A stretch of 64,000 nt of DNA. It comes from Jacaranda mimosifolia. Its lineage: Eukaryota; Streptophyta; Magnoliopsida; Lamiales; Bignoniaceae. The notes under the pieces are model-generated. The model did not search any database and was not told the origin of the DNA. It was given only the letters and a program-made list of their open reading frames with translations. The DNA lies in assembly GCA_018894105.1 (NCBI GenBank), contig CM032128.1:18643001-18707000 (forward strand), given 5' to 3'. This document shows positions 45,212 to 58,516 of the stretch, one piece after another; the stretch's first letter is position 1, and the number at the start of each line of letters is the position of its first letter. Position numbers and translations under genes: made by a program.

Positions 45212-48200
45212 ACTGACACTGGGTGTTTGTCTCCCACTCTTTTAGTTGGTGGGTGGGTAAATTTGTGATACTTATTTTTGTTTAAATATCTTGTAGTTAT
45301 CCCAGCCTGCGCATAAAGAATCTGATAGGCAAAAGTTGACTATCTGTACTTAGTGTGCTTGTGTAAGGGAATTCTAGTGTATTCATTTAACTGCTCCTTC
45401 GTGCATTTCATTTGTGATTTACAAGTGCTAAGTAAGTTAAGTTTTACAGTGTACTTCTGATGCCAAACTCTATATCAATCATCTACTGCCTTAGATGGGA
45501 AGAGAAGATCAGCCAAAACATTAATATTTTCACATTGACATTCATTCACTCTTTCCAGATGGTAATATTTATCATCAACTTATTGTTTTCCCAGTTAATG
45601 ATCTCCAAAAAGCGCTGCAATGCGGAAGAACTAACTATTTCTGATCTGTCTGTCACCCCTCGTGTGGCAGTTTCGGTAGTTGCATATGCAACTTATTTTG
45701 TTCATACCTGTTGTCTTATCATTTTTTTTCTTTGTCTTCCTACTAAAGTCATCTTACCATCTTATATTATAGTGGCATTTTTGAAAGCTTGATTTGATGA
45801 CAGGTACTTTCTTCTTCATTACTGGCATTGGCAGCACTTCTTGATGTTCTCCTCTCGTGGCATTGTGAAAGGTCTGGTTCAGAAAATGCAGTGGCTGAAT
45901 CAAAGCATGCTGTGAAAGCCAGGACCATTGCAGTTTCTACTGCAGAAAAGTTATTCGCAACTCATAAATATTTTCTAGACTTTCTGAAGTCTCGAATCCC
46001 AGCGATTAGGTCAGCTGCCTATTCAGTGGTGAGAAGTTGTATAAAAAACACTCCTTATGCTATCAGTGAAGGGGATATGAAACTGCTTGCTGGAACAATA
46101 CTTGGTTCTTTCCAGGAAAAGAATCCAGCTTGCCATTCATCAATGTGGGAAACCTTGTTACTTTTTACTAAAAGCTTTCCAGACAGTTGGACTACTGTTA
46201 ATGTCCAGAAAACTATTCTAAGCCGGTTATGGAATTTTCTTAGGAATGGGTGTTTTGGATCTCAGCAAGTGTCATATCCATCACTAGTTCTATTTTTGGA
46301 AACAATACCTTCAAAATCAATCACAGGGGAGAAGTTTTTTCTTCAATTTTTCCAAAGCCTCTGGGAAGGGAGAAATCTGTCTTATTCATCAAATGCAGAT
46401 CGGCTTGCTTTTTTCCTGGCAGTGGAAGAGTGCTTTATTTGGGGCCTGAGAAATGCTTCCAGGTATGGGTGCAATGAGTATATGGCAGTTATATGACCTA
46501 TATTGTTATCTGTATATGCATGTTGGTTCTCGAACTTCTTTTTTTCTTAATTTATCTTCTGAAGATCAAATACCTACTTATGCTCCCTTGGTATCAGATA
46601 TTTTGATGGAGCAGATGCCGTTAACTGTTTTCAGCATACCCTTGTTGATGAGATACTGGTAGGGCTTCTGTGGCATGAATATCTATTGGCTGCCAGCTCA
46701 AAAAATACTGTGGGTCAATTGAAAAATAGCATCCAACCTAATCAGGAACCAAGAGAAGCAGTGACCACTAAGCATTCAGTGGATTATGAGGAAAGTCTTG
46801 GAAAATGCATCATTAAAATCCTTTCTGGGATTCATTGCCTAGAGCATGATCTGCTCTTGGTTTTCTCTTCGAAATTTCAATCTGATTGTATGGATATATT
46901 TCAACAAACAGAGTATTCTTCTCCAAATGCGCAATGGGTGGTTAAATTTATTTTATTGCTGGACAAACATGCGGTGCAGAAAGGAGAAATGTGGCCCTTG
47001 CTTAATTTGGTGGGCCCCATGTTAAAAAAGTCTTTCCCATTGATTGGAACACTTGTAAGTTCCACAAGGCAATTCCATTCACTCTTGCTGTTGTTTGTCT
47101 TAAATGTTATCGATTTTCTTTGTTATTCCACATGCGCTTTTAATTATGGGAGTCCATCTTATATTGGACCCTTGGGAATGATAAGAACCTTAGGATATTA
47201 CTTCCAGAAATTGAACTCATCAACTTGTTTCTTATCAAAAAAAGATATACATGTTGGGAGTCAAAAAACATATAGAGGGCAGAATGGGCAGGAACAGGGG
47301 AGCTTTCTGATAGATATTTTCTTGGATGAGATTAGTTCTAAAAGTACATTAAGTTTTAGAAACACAAGCTCATGGAGAGCTCCATGAGTTGGTATTGATT
47401 GCTCAATACAGTTTAGAGCGTGAAATTCGTCGGAAATCAGAATAATTGAAAGAACTTATTTTATGTGGAAACCTAATTTTTGTCTTGAAATGATAGACAC
47501 TTGGAATGAAAAGATCAGTATTTTCTCGTATTCCTTAGATATAGGGATCTATATTAACTTGTTTCACAATGCAATATCTGTACTTGATAGGCTACTATTC
47601 ATTATAATAATTCTTTTAAGTAGATTGCTCTACAATTATTCTATTTAGTAGATCGCTCTAAAAAATGAAAGCTTGGTTATAATACATATACACGGACCAT
47701 ATTTCTTCACAAGCACGAACCAGCATGATACTTTCGTCATTCTATGAGCGACTTTCTGACTCATTGATTGATGAACTATGGTTTTTGTTGTCTTTTTCTG
47801 AAAATACATGTAAAGCATACCGGTTACAGTATGTTCCTTCAATTGTGTATGCTGAAAAATGTGAGCTTTTTCATTCTCCTTTCTTGTTTTCTTATTAGTT
47901 ATTTTGGTTGTCTTTTATAGCACTAATATTTTTCTGAATCATTCATTACATCCTTGGGTTGAATTTGTTCAAACCAGGACTCACCAGATGCAGTTAGGCT
48001 TATTGTGGTGGCTGTTTCCGTATTTGGTCCTCGCAGGACAACTCAAGAGCTTATGTCTATTGGTTTGGGAGCAGAAGAGTTTTTGCAATCTTACAATGAA
48101 ATAATTATCCCTTGGTGCTTAAGAAAATTTAGTTATTCTACTGTTGCTAGATTGGATCTATTGCTCGCCTTGCTTGGTGATGAGTGCTTTTCAGACCAGT

Positions 48201-51200
48201 GGGATGCGATTGTTACATATTTAGTGAAAGGAGAAAACATTGATCTTGATCCTGCGACCATGGACAGAAACCACATATCTGTCTTGGCTATTCTGATGGA
48301 AAAGGTCAGGGAGAGAACAACAAAGAGTGGTCATCGGTCTGACTTTTGTGAAGATAAGTGGCATCATGAGCTTCTAGATTTGGTTGCTCTTAATGTTGTG
48401 CGATCATTTACTCCACATGGGAATTCTGATGCTCGACTTTTATGGTATGCAAATGGAAAAACCTCAGTGAAATATTTTCAAGTTATGCATAGCATGTACT
48501 ACATCAAGTTGCATATGGAAATGGGAGATACTTTATTTAATCTATGTTCCTTTTCTTTGTACCTCTGCATTTTCATGCATTACTACTATTTCTTCAATGG
48601 GTGTTAAGGTGGGAAGCTTGAATGGGACGGCAACATGCACCTATTGTACTTATTCTTTCTATTGGCAACCATGAAATGATGCTATATCTATTAGAAAGAA
48701 TATAATGGCTGAAGGCAGTTATTGTAAAGGTGGAAAGGGGGACAAATTGTAGGTGGGTGTCATAAAGGTGGAAAGCAGATTTGCATTTCCAGTGACTCTT
48801 AAATTTATGTATGATGAATAATCTGCTTCTTAACGCCCCATTAGCAAGCTTCGCTGAGAGCCTTATATGATTTCTGGGCTCATGCATACTGCAAGTTCTT
48901 TTTGCCAAAAACCAGTTCCAGATCACTTGATTATAAGTCTCTTATTCTTGAAATTGTTTGTTGCAGTGTTACTGATGTAGTCTACGGCAGACTTGGAAAT
49001 GATAGGACATTTGGAAAGCTTTAGAGAAAATTATTAGCCCTGAAGTCTTTTGGTTGTCACTAGATTTTGGCAGTTGTTTTCTGCTAGTTACTTCATCAAA
49101 TGGGATTCTTTAAGACAAAAAGAAAGGCTGAAGGATGGCCATTCTTGTACAAAATTATTACTTTTGTGATCCTTATATCTATAAATTTTTTTATGCTTTA
49201 GGGTCCTATGTGGAATTTTCTCCAATTCATAATCAGGAATTAGGGTTTGGATGTGCGTTCTTTGTTACCTCAGGTTTACTGTTTATGGAAATAATTATTT
49301 CTTTCTTTCTCCCCCCCCCCCCCCCCCCCCAACCCACCCACCAATACATTATGGTTTGGCTTAAGCAAGTATTTCATTTGTAGTAACTGGTAACTTCCTT
49401 AACAGTTTTATGAATTACACTATTGATTTGCTAGGCTACTTGTTTGTGACCATGAACTGTGTAGATTATTTGGTTGAGAGTTTATAATTAGCATGCGCTT
49501 CTTGATTACTTGATGCTGAAGATTCTTTTTACTCTTCTGTACTTTTGTTTGAGTACTAAAACAATCATTACTGATCATAATCAAATTGTCTTATTTCGTG
49601 TGCTTTTATCTTGGCAGTGCTGTCCTTGGTGGAGGATCAGAAGACGATAAAATTTGTTTCCTATCACAAAGCACATTAATTCTGATATTTGAGGAAGTCC
49701 TTAGGAGGCTAATGGCTTTCATAATGGATTCCACTTTTGCTTGGGTTCAAGGTGTGTTTTCTTTGTTATTCAGTGGCAGAAGTTATTCTGACTGCAGGTT
49801 GGAATCTAGTAATAATCTGCTGGAGATGGCACATTTTGCTTTGGATATTCTCAATGGTACTTTCTTCTGTCTGGGTACTTTAGAGGCTGAAAGTGAGTTA
49901 GTTCAAGGTATATTGGCTGCAATATTTATAATTGACTGGGAATTTAGCTGGATAAATGTTTCAGAAGACCATCTAGATGGAGAGCAGATAGAAAAAATTG
50001 AGGCGAGATTGGCTTTTTGTGAGGCTGTCCATGCTTTTCGCTGCAAAATCTGTGATCAGTTTTTGAAAGGTTTAGGTTCTAATAGCCGGCAGAACTTGGG
50101 AACCACTTTGATGCAGTCAATAAAATGCATTACATTTATAGATAATAGATTTGATTCAGAGAATTTCATATCTTCCTGCTGCCAATGGGCACTTGATATT
50201 TTTGAATTTTTCTGCCGAGATCAGGTTGAGGAACAACAGTTGTTGGATCAGTTTCTGAGGATGAATGATTCATGGCCCTTATGGGTTGTACCAGATAGGA
50301 CAGGAGCCAGATTGAATACTGAAAATGTTTCTCTTGATGTGAGTGGTTTTCTCCATGTTTTCCTTCTTCCTTTGTCTAAAATTTTGCTTAGTATAACTTT
50401 CCCCTCCTTTACTTAATCTTCATATATCGCAAAAATAGCTATTCTTTTGTCAGTAAATACATAATTCAACTGATCCTTTCTATTTTAGAAATTGCTGTTG
50501 TGTTACATGTAGAAATCTTTGGTGCATAGTTTACTGGATGTTGAAATTATTGTCTCTTCCATTTATCGTAACATAGAAACCTGAAAGCAAAGTATGTTTT
50601 CATAATATGCTGAAAGGTTTGCCAAATTGGCTCGCAGGTGTTCAAACTAGCCTGGGTCTTTGAGAGTGTCGTTTTCTAAATTAAGATCAATTTATAACTG
50701 GTCTAGGCAGCACTATGATCTGTCTTTATTATTTCAAAGAATAGCCTTCTATTGCTTTGCAGCCCACTAGTGGCTCCACAAAATCTTGTATTTTGCTGTG
50801 TCATTGTTCTTCACATATATAAGTTATCATTACAGATTTTTTTCTGCAGAAGAGTGAGTTTTATGAGGTCCATTTTGGTTGTCATGATTGATTTGGTTGT
50901 CATGATTGATTCATGCCCTATCAAGGCCATTTTTTTGTTTGCTTTGACATTTGAGGAGCCCATGGCATACTCTGAGCCTAGCATGTAATCCACTAGTTTG
51001 CTTGAAAGTGGATTGGGCCCCCTTCTCCTGATCCATAGTTATATGATTTTCCCCAGCCCATATAAGAACGTATGATGACCATTTTCCTCCTCTTATGTAA
51101 GAAGGCATCCCAAACCCTTGGATTCCAATTCTCACACAAATAATATATATTCTCTGTTTGTGTTAACAGTGTTAGTTATTACCATATCATAGACAATGAA

Positions 51201-54200
51201 CTGTAGAATATGCACATCCTTGTGTTTCAATCACCATCATTTTTATTGATGTTATATAACAGAAATGCAGAAAAAAATATGAAATGGGAATCGTGAATAA
51301 TATAGAGTTATACTATCCTATTACTGTTAGAACTTATTATTCCATCTTAGTTAAGATATAAAGACCTAACAAATCATAAAGCTTGGATTTCCATCATCAT
51401 ATGCTTGCTTAATGGCTAATGCTAGATTGAGTGTCCTAGTTTGACTTGGCACTGGATTTTGAATGAGAGTTGAGAAATGATTGAGAATCTTGAGAACCTG
51501 TGTCTTGGCAGGGTGATTGCTTCTTAGTAGTGGTTTAAAGTTAGTGGAGTCATAATTATTTCAAGGGAAAGAGTCATTTTAAACAAAATTTCTATTTTTG
51601 GAAATGGTAGTATTTGTGGAATTCTCTCAACAAGTAGGAAAATTTGTTGGCGGATGGCGCATCTAGCAGAGATTTCAATGAAAAGACATGTTCGATTGAT
51701 GGAATGATCTGACTACTACTTGGCTTTGGTTTTTGAGTGGATTGGCCCTCTGATTTTTAAAGGTTGTTATGAATAGGATGACTGTAAGCGTATAGAAAAT
51801 TAATTGCTTCAAATAGCAGATGTTTGTTGATATGGTAATTTGACTATTCTGGTGAAAATGCCTGTCATAATTGCTGGTAAATATTGGTTACTTCTTACAT
51901 TATAAAATGAATATTTTAATTACTGATCATTTTAAATCCTAAAATGTATAGATTTAGTAATTAATTAAACCGCATAATTGTGGGTTTGTGTTTTTCTCTA
52001 CTTTTCCCATGTTTCTTCCATGCATTTCAATTCTTACCTTTTGTTTTAGCCACTTCTAAGTTTTATGTTTCTTTCTTGGCATTTTAGACCAAGTTCATTT
52101 TTGGAGGTTGAAAAGAATGATCCAGATAACTGGATGTTTGAATCTTCTACTGCCTTCATTCATTTATTCAAGAAACTTTTTAGAATATATATATATTTTT
52201 TAATCACAAATGCATGCTTTCACTTCATCATGTCCAGATGCTTTGAGTTATGTATATTCTGTACAAGATGTGGATGCTCACAATTACTAATATGTTTTGT
52301 AGGCACCTAAAAGTACCAGGTTTATTGCTTTGCTTGACAAACTAACATCTAAAATTGGATTTGATCGAGTGGTTGCTGGTGTTATTTCTAAGGCATCACC
52401 TTCTCCAAAAGATCCTGTTACAGGCTTGGCAATCAATCAATCTGATTATTCTCGGCCTTGGCTTGCTGCTGAAATTTTATGCACATGGAAGTGGCTTGGT
52501 GGCAATGTTTTGCACTCCTTTTTACTTTCTTTCCTCAGCTACGTGAAGAATGGAGATCATGGTTTTTCAGATTCCATTCTGAACATTTTGCTTGATGGTG
52601 CTCTTGTCCGTGGAGTTGGTAGTGGATTAAATCTCTTATGGAGTGCTTCTGTTGATGAGTTAGAGGCTGTTGAAGAACCCTTTTTGAGAGCTCTTTTATC
52701 TCTACTCTCCACTCTTTTTCAAGATAAGGTGTGGGGAAATGAAAAGGCTATATCACTTTTTAAACTTCTTCTAGACAAACTCTTTATTGGTGATACTGCA
52801 AACTTAAATTGTTTGAGGATTCTTCCATCTATTCTGAGCATACTTGTTAGACCCTTGAGCATTGGATTTGAAGATCGTATAAATGATCAATGTGATCCTT
52901 ATAGCTGCAGTGAATTGCAAAATGTAACGGTAGACTGGCTCAACAGAACTCTATCTTTCCCTCCACTGAATGCATGGCAAACTGGAGAAGGTAGTTCACA
53001 TTTTGTTGATATACCATGTATGAAGTGAAGAATTATGCCCTTGCGATGTAAAAGAAATTATATGGTAGTGGTCATAAAGGGTAGTAAAATCCAGTTCACC
53101 TCATTCTATCTCGAGGCTGGACTTTTTCCTTGGTTTTGAATATTTAATAGCAAAATCTATTTAGTTGTAAGTATGCTAGGAAAGAAGAAGGCTGTTGCAA
53201 TCATTTTCTATAATTACTGTAATTGCTACAGTTTTCTATAATTGCTTTGATAACTAGAATCTGACTTGTTGCAGAGATGGAGGACTGGCTTAAGTTGGCT
53301 ATATCTTGTTTCCCTATACAAGTAACAGATAGGATGCAAGGGATAAAACCCGGGAGATATGTCTTCCCTATGGAGAGAGATGTTCTTTATCAGTTATTTC
53401 AGAAGCAGAGGCAGCATGCATCAGCTGTCATAAATAAGCTACCGTTGGTGCAGAAGCTGTTGTCAGAGTTGGTGGTAATTTCAGTTGCTTATTGCTGGGA
53501 AGAATTTGAGAATGATGACTGGAAGTTTGTTTTGCATCACCTAAGATTTTGGATTGAAGCAGCAGTTGTTATGATGGAAGAAATTGTTGAAAATGTCAAT
53601 GATACTTTGACAAATAGACCTAACGATTTAAATAATTCATTAAATAATCTTGAGAATACTGTTATTATCAATGATCCTTTTCCCATAGAACTTGCCAGAA
53701 ATGCACTTGTTGGGTTCTCTCTACTCTGTTCCCTCAATGGAAAGCAAGAGAAGGAACATGCCGAAAATTTATATCCTTCGCTGAATGAGAAGTGGGAGTT
53801 CATGAAGGATCGTATTTTTGAAGGTATTCTTCGTTTGTTTTTTTGTACTGCTGCTGCGGAGGCAATAGCGAATTCATGTTGCCATGAGGCTTTATCAATC
53901 ATCGCGTCATCTCGGCTTGATCATCATCAATTCTGGGAGCTAGTTGCTTCATGTGTTGTTCGGTCTAGTTCGCATGCAAGAGACAAAGCTGTGAAATCAA
54001 TTGAGATTTGGGGGCTAAGTAAAGGGGCCATTGCTTCTCTTTATGCTTTAGTGTTTTCATGCAAACCACTTCCACCTCTGCAGTTTGCAGCTTTTGTTCT
54101 TCTATCAACCGAGCCTGTGGCACAATTAGCTTTTACAGGCAACAGTGATAAGGTGTTCAATGATGGTACTAATGATGAGGATTCTATTGATACATCATCA

Positions 54201-57200
54201 GCAGAAAATGTTCATTTGAGGGAAGAAATTTCTTACAAACTAGAAAGGTTACCTCATGAGGTTCTTGAAATGGATTTAGTGGCTCATGAACGGGTAAATA
54301 TTATATTATGTAGGCAACACCATCTCATTACATGCTTCTTTATGGTTTCTATTACTAGATACTCTTTTAGGTCGTATAGGGACATATTTGTTGAATTAAA
54401 TTATATACAATAAATGCCTCTTTGGTTTTGATGGTTAGGCACTCATGCTGTGTTAAATTCATAGGTGAACGTACTAGTTGCTTGGTGTTTGCTGTTGTCA
54501 CGTGTAGTATCCTTGCCTGCATCATCACCAGCAAGGGAGAAAATGATCCAATATGTGCAAGATTCCACCAATTCAGCAATACTGGATTGTCTTTTCCAAC
54601 ACATCCCATTGGAGGTATACATGGGCACAAGCTCAAGGAAGAAGGATGTAGAACTTCCTGGTGCAGTGTTGGAAGCAGCAAATGCTGCAAGCTGTGCTAT
54701 CACTACCAGTTCAGTGTTGTTTTCCCTAGAGTCGCTTTGGCCTATTGGACCTGAGAAAATGGCTTCCGTTGCCGGTGCAGTGTATGGGTTCATGCTTCAT
54801 AATCTTCCGGCCTATGTCCGAGGGTGGTTTAGTGATATACGGGATCGTTCGGCATCATCTGCCATTGAATCTTTCACAAAAGCATGGTGTAGTCCAACAC
54901 TGATATCAAATGAATTATCTCAGGTGTGCATAACATGATTCCAAATTTTCATTTGTTTTATTTCTTCTACTCTTTTATTTCATTCATACGATACGGGGCT
55001 TGGACATGAGCTGAGTTCATGTAGATTTATTGTCTTTCTATCTTTAAGTCAATTGTTACTGTAGTGATACTGCTCATTAAGTACTGTGGCAGTCATATAT
55101 GGGGTTCTTTTGTCTTTCATTTGTTTATATTTTGAGCTATAACAAAGAGTTTAACCATAAAAGTCATTTCTGTCGTGTTGGACATGTAGCTAAAACCGTG
55201 TTAGACATGACAATCCTCTGACACTAGTCGACACATCACACATGGCATTTCTCTGACATATGTCTGTCAGACGATCTGATGTGTCCATAAATTAAACAAA
55301 AATAAAAAATTTACAACACTTTTGATGGTGTGTGATCACTCAAAATACCCTCTTTTTACATGTTTTATGAGCGTAAAACATTTTTTCTCAAAATATGTAG
55401 TATACAAATGACACTTGTAAAATCTGACACACTGATTGATGAACTTTTTTCTTTACACTCCCGTTGATATGTTTTTCTAAATATCAATTGCATACTCTAT
55501 ATGTATATGTATGCTTATATATACATTATACTTGTATAGTGAAAAGGATTATGTATAATTAACAATAGTGTCGGAGCTGCATTGTGTCCTAAAGTTTCTA
55601 GAAGTTCTGTATCGCCATGTCTGTGCATAAATTGAGTGGGCCATGCTAATCTTGCTCTAGGGCTTATATTTATACTTTTTTTTTTGTGTGTGTGTGTAAC
55701 CTTTTGTTTTAATGAATGCTTGCAAAGACTCTTAATTGATTACAAAACCATGTTACATTTTCTCTAATTGAAACAAGGTAAAGGTTATTATTAGAATTTG
55801 ATGAAATCTTAAGAGGATCATCTCATAGTTCATGAGGAATTAGAATATGATTTATTAAGTAACTAGGTCTTAAAAGTGCCATAGATTAAAAGTAACCGGA
55901 GCATAGTTGAGTTTCAGCGCTACTTTTTAAATTTAAACTATTTTCATCGAGTAATTTGAAGAAGTAATTATCTTGGAAGTAACAGCTTAATGATTATCAG
56001 CATTAACTTTCTCAATAGTGAAAAAGGATCAGAAAACAGGCAGTGGTTGGTATGGTTACTTGGTTTGTGATAAAACCTAGTACGAATGATAAAAGAGATT
56101 TGCAGCTGTTAGGTAAGTTTAATTGACAAAAATGTTCATTATTCACCTGTTGCGAAAATGATGAGCTAGTTTTAAGCATGAACTGGATTTTCACCTAAAA
56201 TCCTTATGGAATGAGGTAAGATGGATTTATTGTTTGTATGAAATAACATTTGATAACAAAGTGTCAGAAGAATATGCATGTGACTAGTCAGTTGCCTGCA
56301 CAAGTGTAGGATAATGTATAGTTAACTTAGTTGTTTCTAATGAGTTATTGGAAATACATTCTGCTTCAGTTTTCATTTACTTGCAATCTGAAATACTGTT
56401 TACTTTGAAGATAGGGATTAATGGAAATAAGTTAAAATTTGGATTACTGAAATAGTAAAGTTGTTGGGTGTCTATACTGGTCCAAATGTCATTAAAAGAT
56501 GGAGAGATTAATGCGTGATCTGTCTTAAGAAATTTCAATTTGGTTTGCACATTAAATTCCAGTTTGATTATTGGTGAAATTTGCTTTCCCAACTTTACTT
56601 TCCACACAGGTCTAGGTACATTTTTCTCTGACCACCTCTATCTATTTCTTTATGTGATGCAACCCCTGCCTAAGAGAATTTCTAGGATCAAAACGATTGC
56701 AAATTTATCTGCAATTATTAATTACCATTAAATACATCATGATACAATACCAATGGATACACATGAAGCATTAGAGAAATGTAGGATGTTAGCAAAAATT
56801 CTCAGTTCAAACTCGACAGTGTGTCCATATTATTTGCACTGGACTTCTCACAATTATCTTTTATATTTTGAATGAAAAAATTCTAACTTTCTATCAGTGA
56901 CCAAATATTCCATTTGAGATTTACATATCTTTGGCTCAAATTTGTCTTTATCTACACTGATTTTTATAATAGGCCCTCTTAGAAGCATTTTTGCGTGGTA
57001 TAACCGCATCTAACTGGATCATTTTGTTTGTCAATGCAGATCAAGAGAGGTAGTTTTGCTGATGACAATTTCTCCATTTCTGTGAGTAAAACAGCTAACG
57101 AGGTTGTGGCCACTTATACGAAGGACGAGACAGGAATGGACCTAGTAATTCGCCTTCCTCCATCTTATCCTCTGCGACCTGTCGATGTAGATTGCACCCA

Positions 57201-57865
57201 GAGCCTTGGCATTAGTGAGGTCAAGAGAAGAAAATGGTTGATGTCATTAATTTCATTTGTTCGTAACCAGGTATTTCCTGCAGACCCCAGTTGCTCATAT
57301 CATTCTTTTGCACTCAGGATATGAGGATTTATGCCATTACAGATTTTCTTTTTCAAAATTGCATAATATCGACTTACGTACAGCTTGGTCATTCTGATGC
57401 TTATTGATTGTTTCTCGCATCGATCATATGTATGCATCATTGTTTGTTGATCATCTGTAGGAGGTTTTGTCTTATACTGAAAGAACGAAGCATTGACTGG
57501 TTATGGACCTAAAGATCATAAAGTCCAAACATTTTGTTGATCAGTGCACCCATATGGATTTATGGCCTTCTTTGATTTTGAACTACATTGGTTTGAAACT
57601 AAATGCTGATAGTGTGTTTTCATTGTTGAATGTACAGAATGGAGCATTAGCTGAAGGAATAAGAATATGGAAAAGCAATTTTGACAAGGAATTTGAGGGA
57701 GTTGAGGAGTGTCCCATATGTTACAGTGTCATCCACACTGTCAACCATAGCCTGCCACGTCTTGCTTGCAAGACCTGCAAGCATAAATATCATTCAGCCT
57801 GTCTTTTTAAGTGGTTCTCAACATCCCACAAATCCACTTGTCCATTGTGTCAATCTCCTTTCTGA
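39897..57865 (+). CDS. LTN1: E3 ubiquitin-protein ligase Listerin (RQC ligase)
   Basis: Listerin ubiquitinates nascent chains stalled on 60S ribosomal subunits (ribosome-associated quality control). Sixteen exons: 39897-39952, 40054-40171, 40293-40355, 40833-40910, 41090-41181, 41792-41894, 42727-42879, 45804-46462, 46565-47054, 47978-48444, 49618-50338, 52303-52990, 53275-54293, 54465-54923, 57040-57270, 57638-57865. All junctions are GT-AG with matching phases and give 1874 aa, the length of plant Listerins. N-terminus: [52 protein letters not shown] (conserved N-terminal block). A long alpha-helical HEAT-type middle follows. An RWD-like segment ([18 protein letters not shown]) precedes the C-terminal RING at residues 1824-1874 with a C4HC3 pattern: C-x2-C-x15-C-x2-C-x4-H-x2-C-x12-C-x2-C. 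The product acts at the cytosolic ribosome exit tunnel. Weakest points are the exon 9/10 and 11/12 joints, set by phase and total length rather than remembered residues. Confidence 0.93.
43740..43935 (+). repeat. 98-bp tandem duplication in LTN1 intron 7
   Basis: AAGAAATCTAGATGCATACA at 43740 recurs at 43838. The two 98-bp copies differ at only a few positions (for example TATAGAGAAG/TATAGGGAAG). A recent local duplication. Confidence 0.9.
45139..45214. repeat. Compound (CT)n(CA)n microsatellite in LTN1 intron 7
   Basis: About 18 CT units run directly into about 15 CA units, with one CTCA interruption near the end, 590 bp before exon 8. The minus strand spells Cys-Val and Arg-Glu repeats; this is not a gene. 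Confidence 0.95.
49311..49330. repeat. Poly-C run (20) in LTN1 intron 10
   Basis: Twenty C residues in a row, followed by AACCCACCCACC. A second long poly-C run occurs at 58467-58486. Confidence 0.9.
55595..55660 (-). pseudogene. Possible U6 snRNA pseudogene fragment in LTN1 intron 14
   Basis: The minus strand at 55653-55638 reads AAGATTAGCATGGCCC, an exact 16-base match to the most conserved core of U6 snRNA. Beyond it only scattered similarity remains (GCACA, CGATACAG displaced). No upstream promoter elements or terminal T-run are placed correctly. A retro-inserted decayed fragment is likely; a chance match is not excluded. Confidence 0.4.
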
Positions 57866-58461
57866 TCCTGTAAATAAAGATGCAGCACTTATTTAATGTT
57901 TTGGTTCAAGAGTTTCAAATCTCACTTGCATCATGTATTTTCATTGCGAAATCATTCTGAAAATTGAAGGCAACTCTAGCACCCAGACTAAGGAGCTCCT
58001 GAATCTGGAGTCTTGAGTGTGTACGACCACTTGTTCCTCATAATAACGAGATGATGCTGAATTCTTTCCTTTGAGCTTGATGGAGCTTATTCAGGAAACT
58101 TATCAATCTACTCCCAGAGGCTTTTGTCCATCTGCCATTTCGAAATGGTAAATCTGCTTGCTTTTTAGCTGTATCCCATTCATGTATCTGAAATATGCTT
58201 TAAATACTAAGTCAAGAAAAATAGACATGATAGCTTTCCTGGAGGGCCTCCTCGCATGGATTCTGAAGAAATAGATCTGCGGTGCCAGTGCATAATGTCA
58301 CAAGAGGAATACCAATTTCGTTGTTGGATCTATTTTTCATGGTCAAGTCTTGAAATGTGAAAATTTTTAAAGCAATGGTGTATACCTGAACATACTTGGT
58401 TCTAAAGCATATTTCTGCAGTTGCATGTTTCACATCTTATGTGGATTTAGAGAAACGATTC
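57866..58461 (+). other. LTN1 3' UTR and downstream DNA
   Basis: AATAAA occurs at 57873-57878, only 8 bp after the stop codon, probably too close to be the main signal. The following 500 bp have mixed composition without a frame and plausibly hold the 3' UTR. No other feature was seen. Confidence 0.45.
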
Positions 58462-58516
58462 CCCCACCCCCCCCCCCCCCCCCCCCAAAAAAAAACACAC
58501 ACACACACACACACAC
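58461..58516. repeat. Compound poly-C / poly-A / (AC)n microsatellite
   Basis: C5, A, C20, A9 and then about ten AC units, in direct succession. Confidence 0.95.

Noticed and set aside
45004..45245. Frames rich in Cys-Val, Arg-Glu or Ser-Leu and His-Thr
   Set aside because: They are translations of the CT/CA microsatellite in LTN1 intron 7.
48594..49600. Additional LTN1 exon between exons 10 and 11
   Set aside because: No frame with matching phase gives residues resembling the family. The codon split TG|T across 48444/49618 joins cleanly, and the total length already fits.
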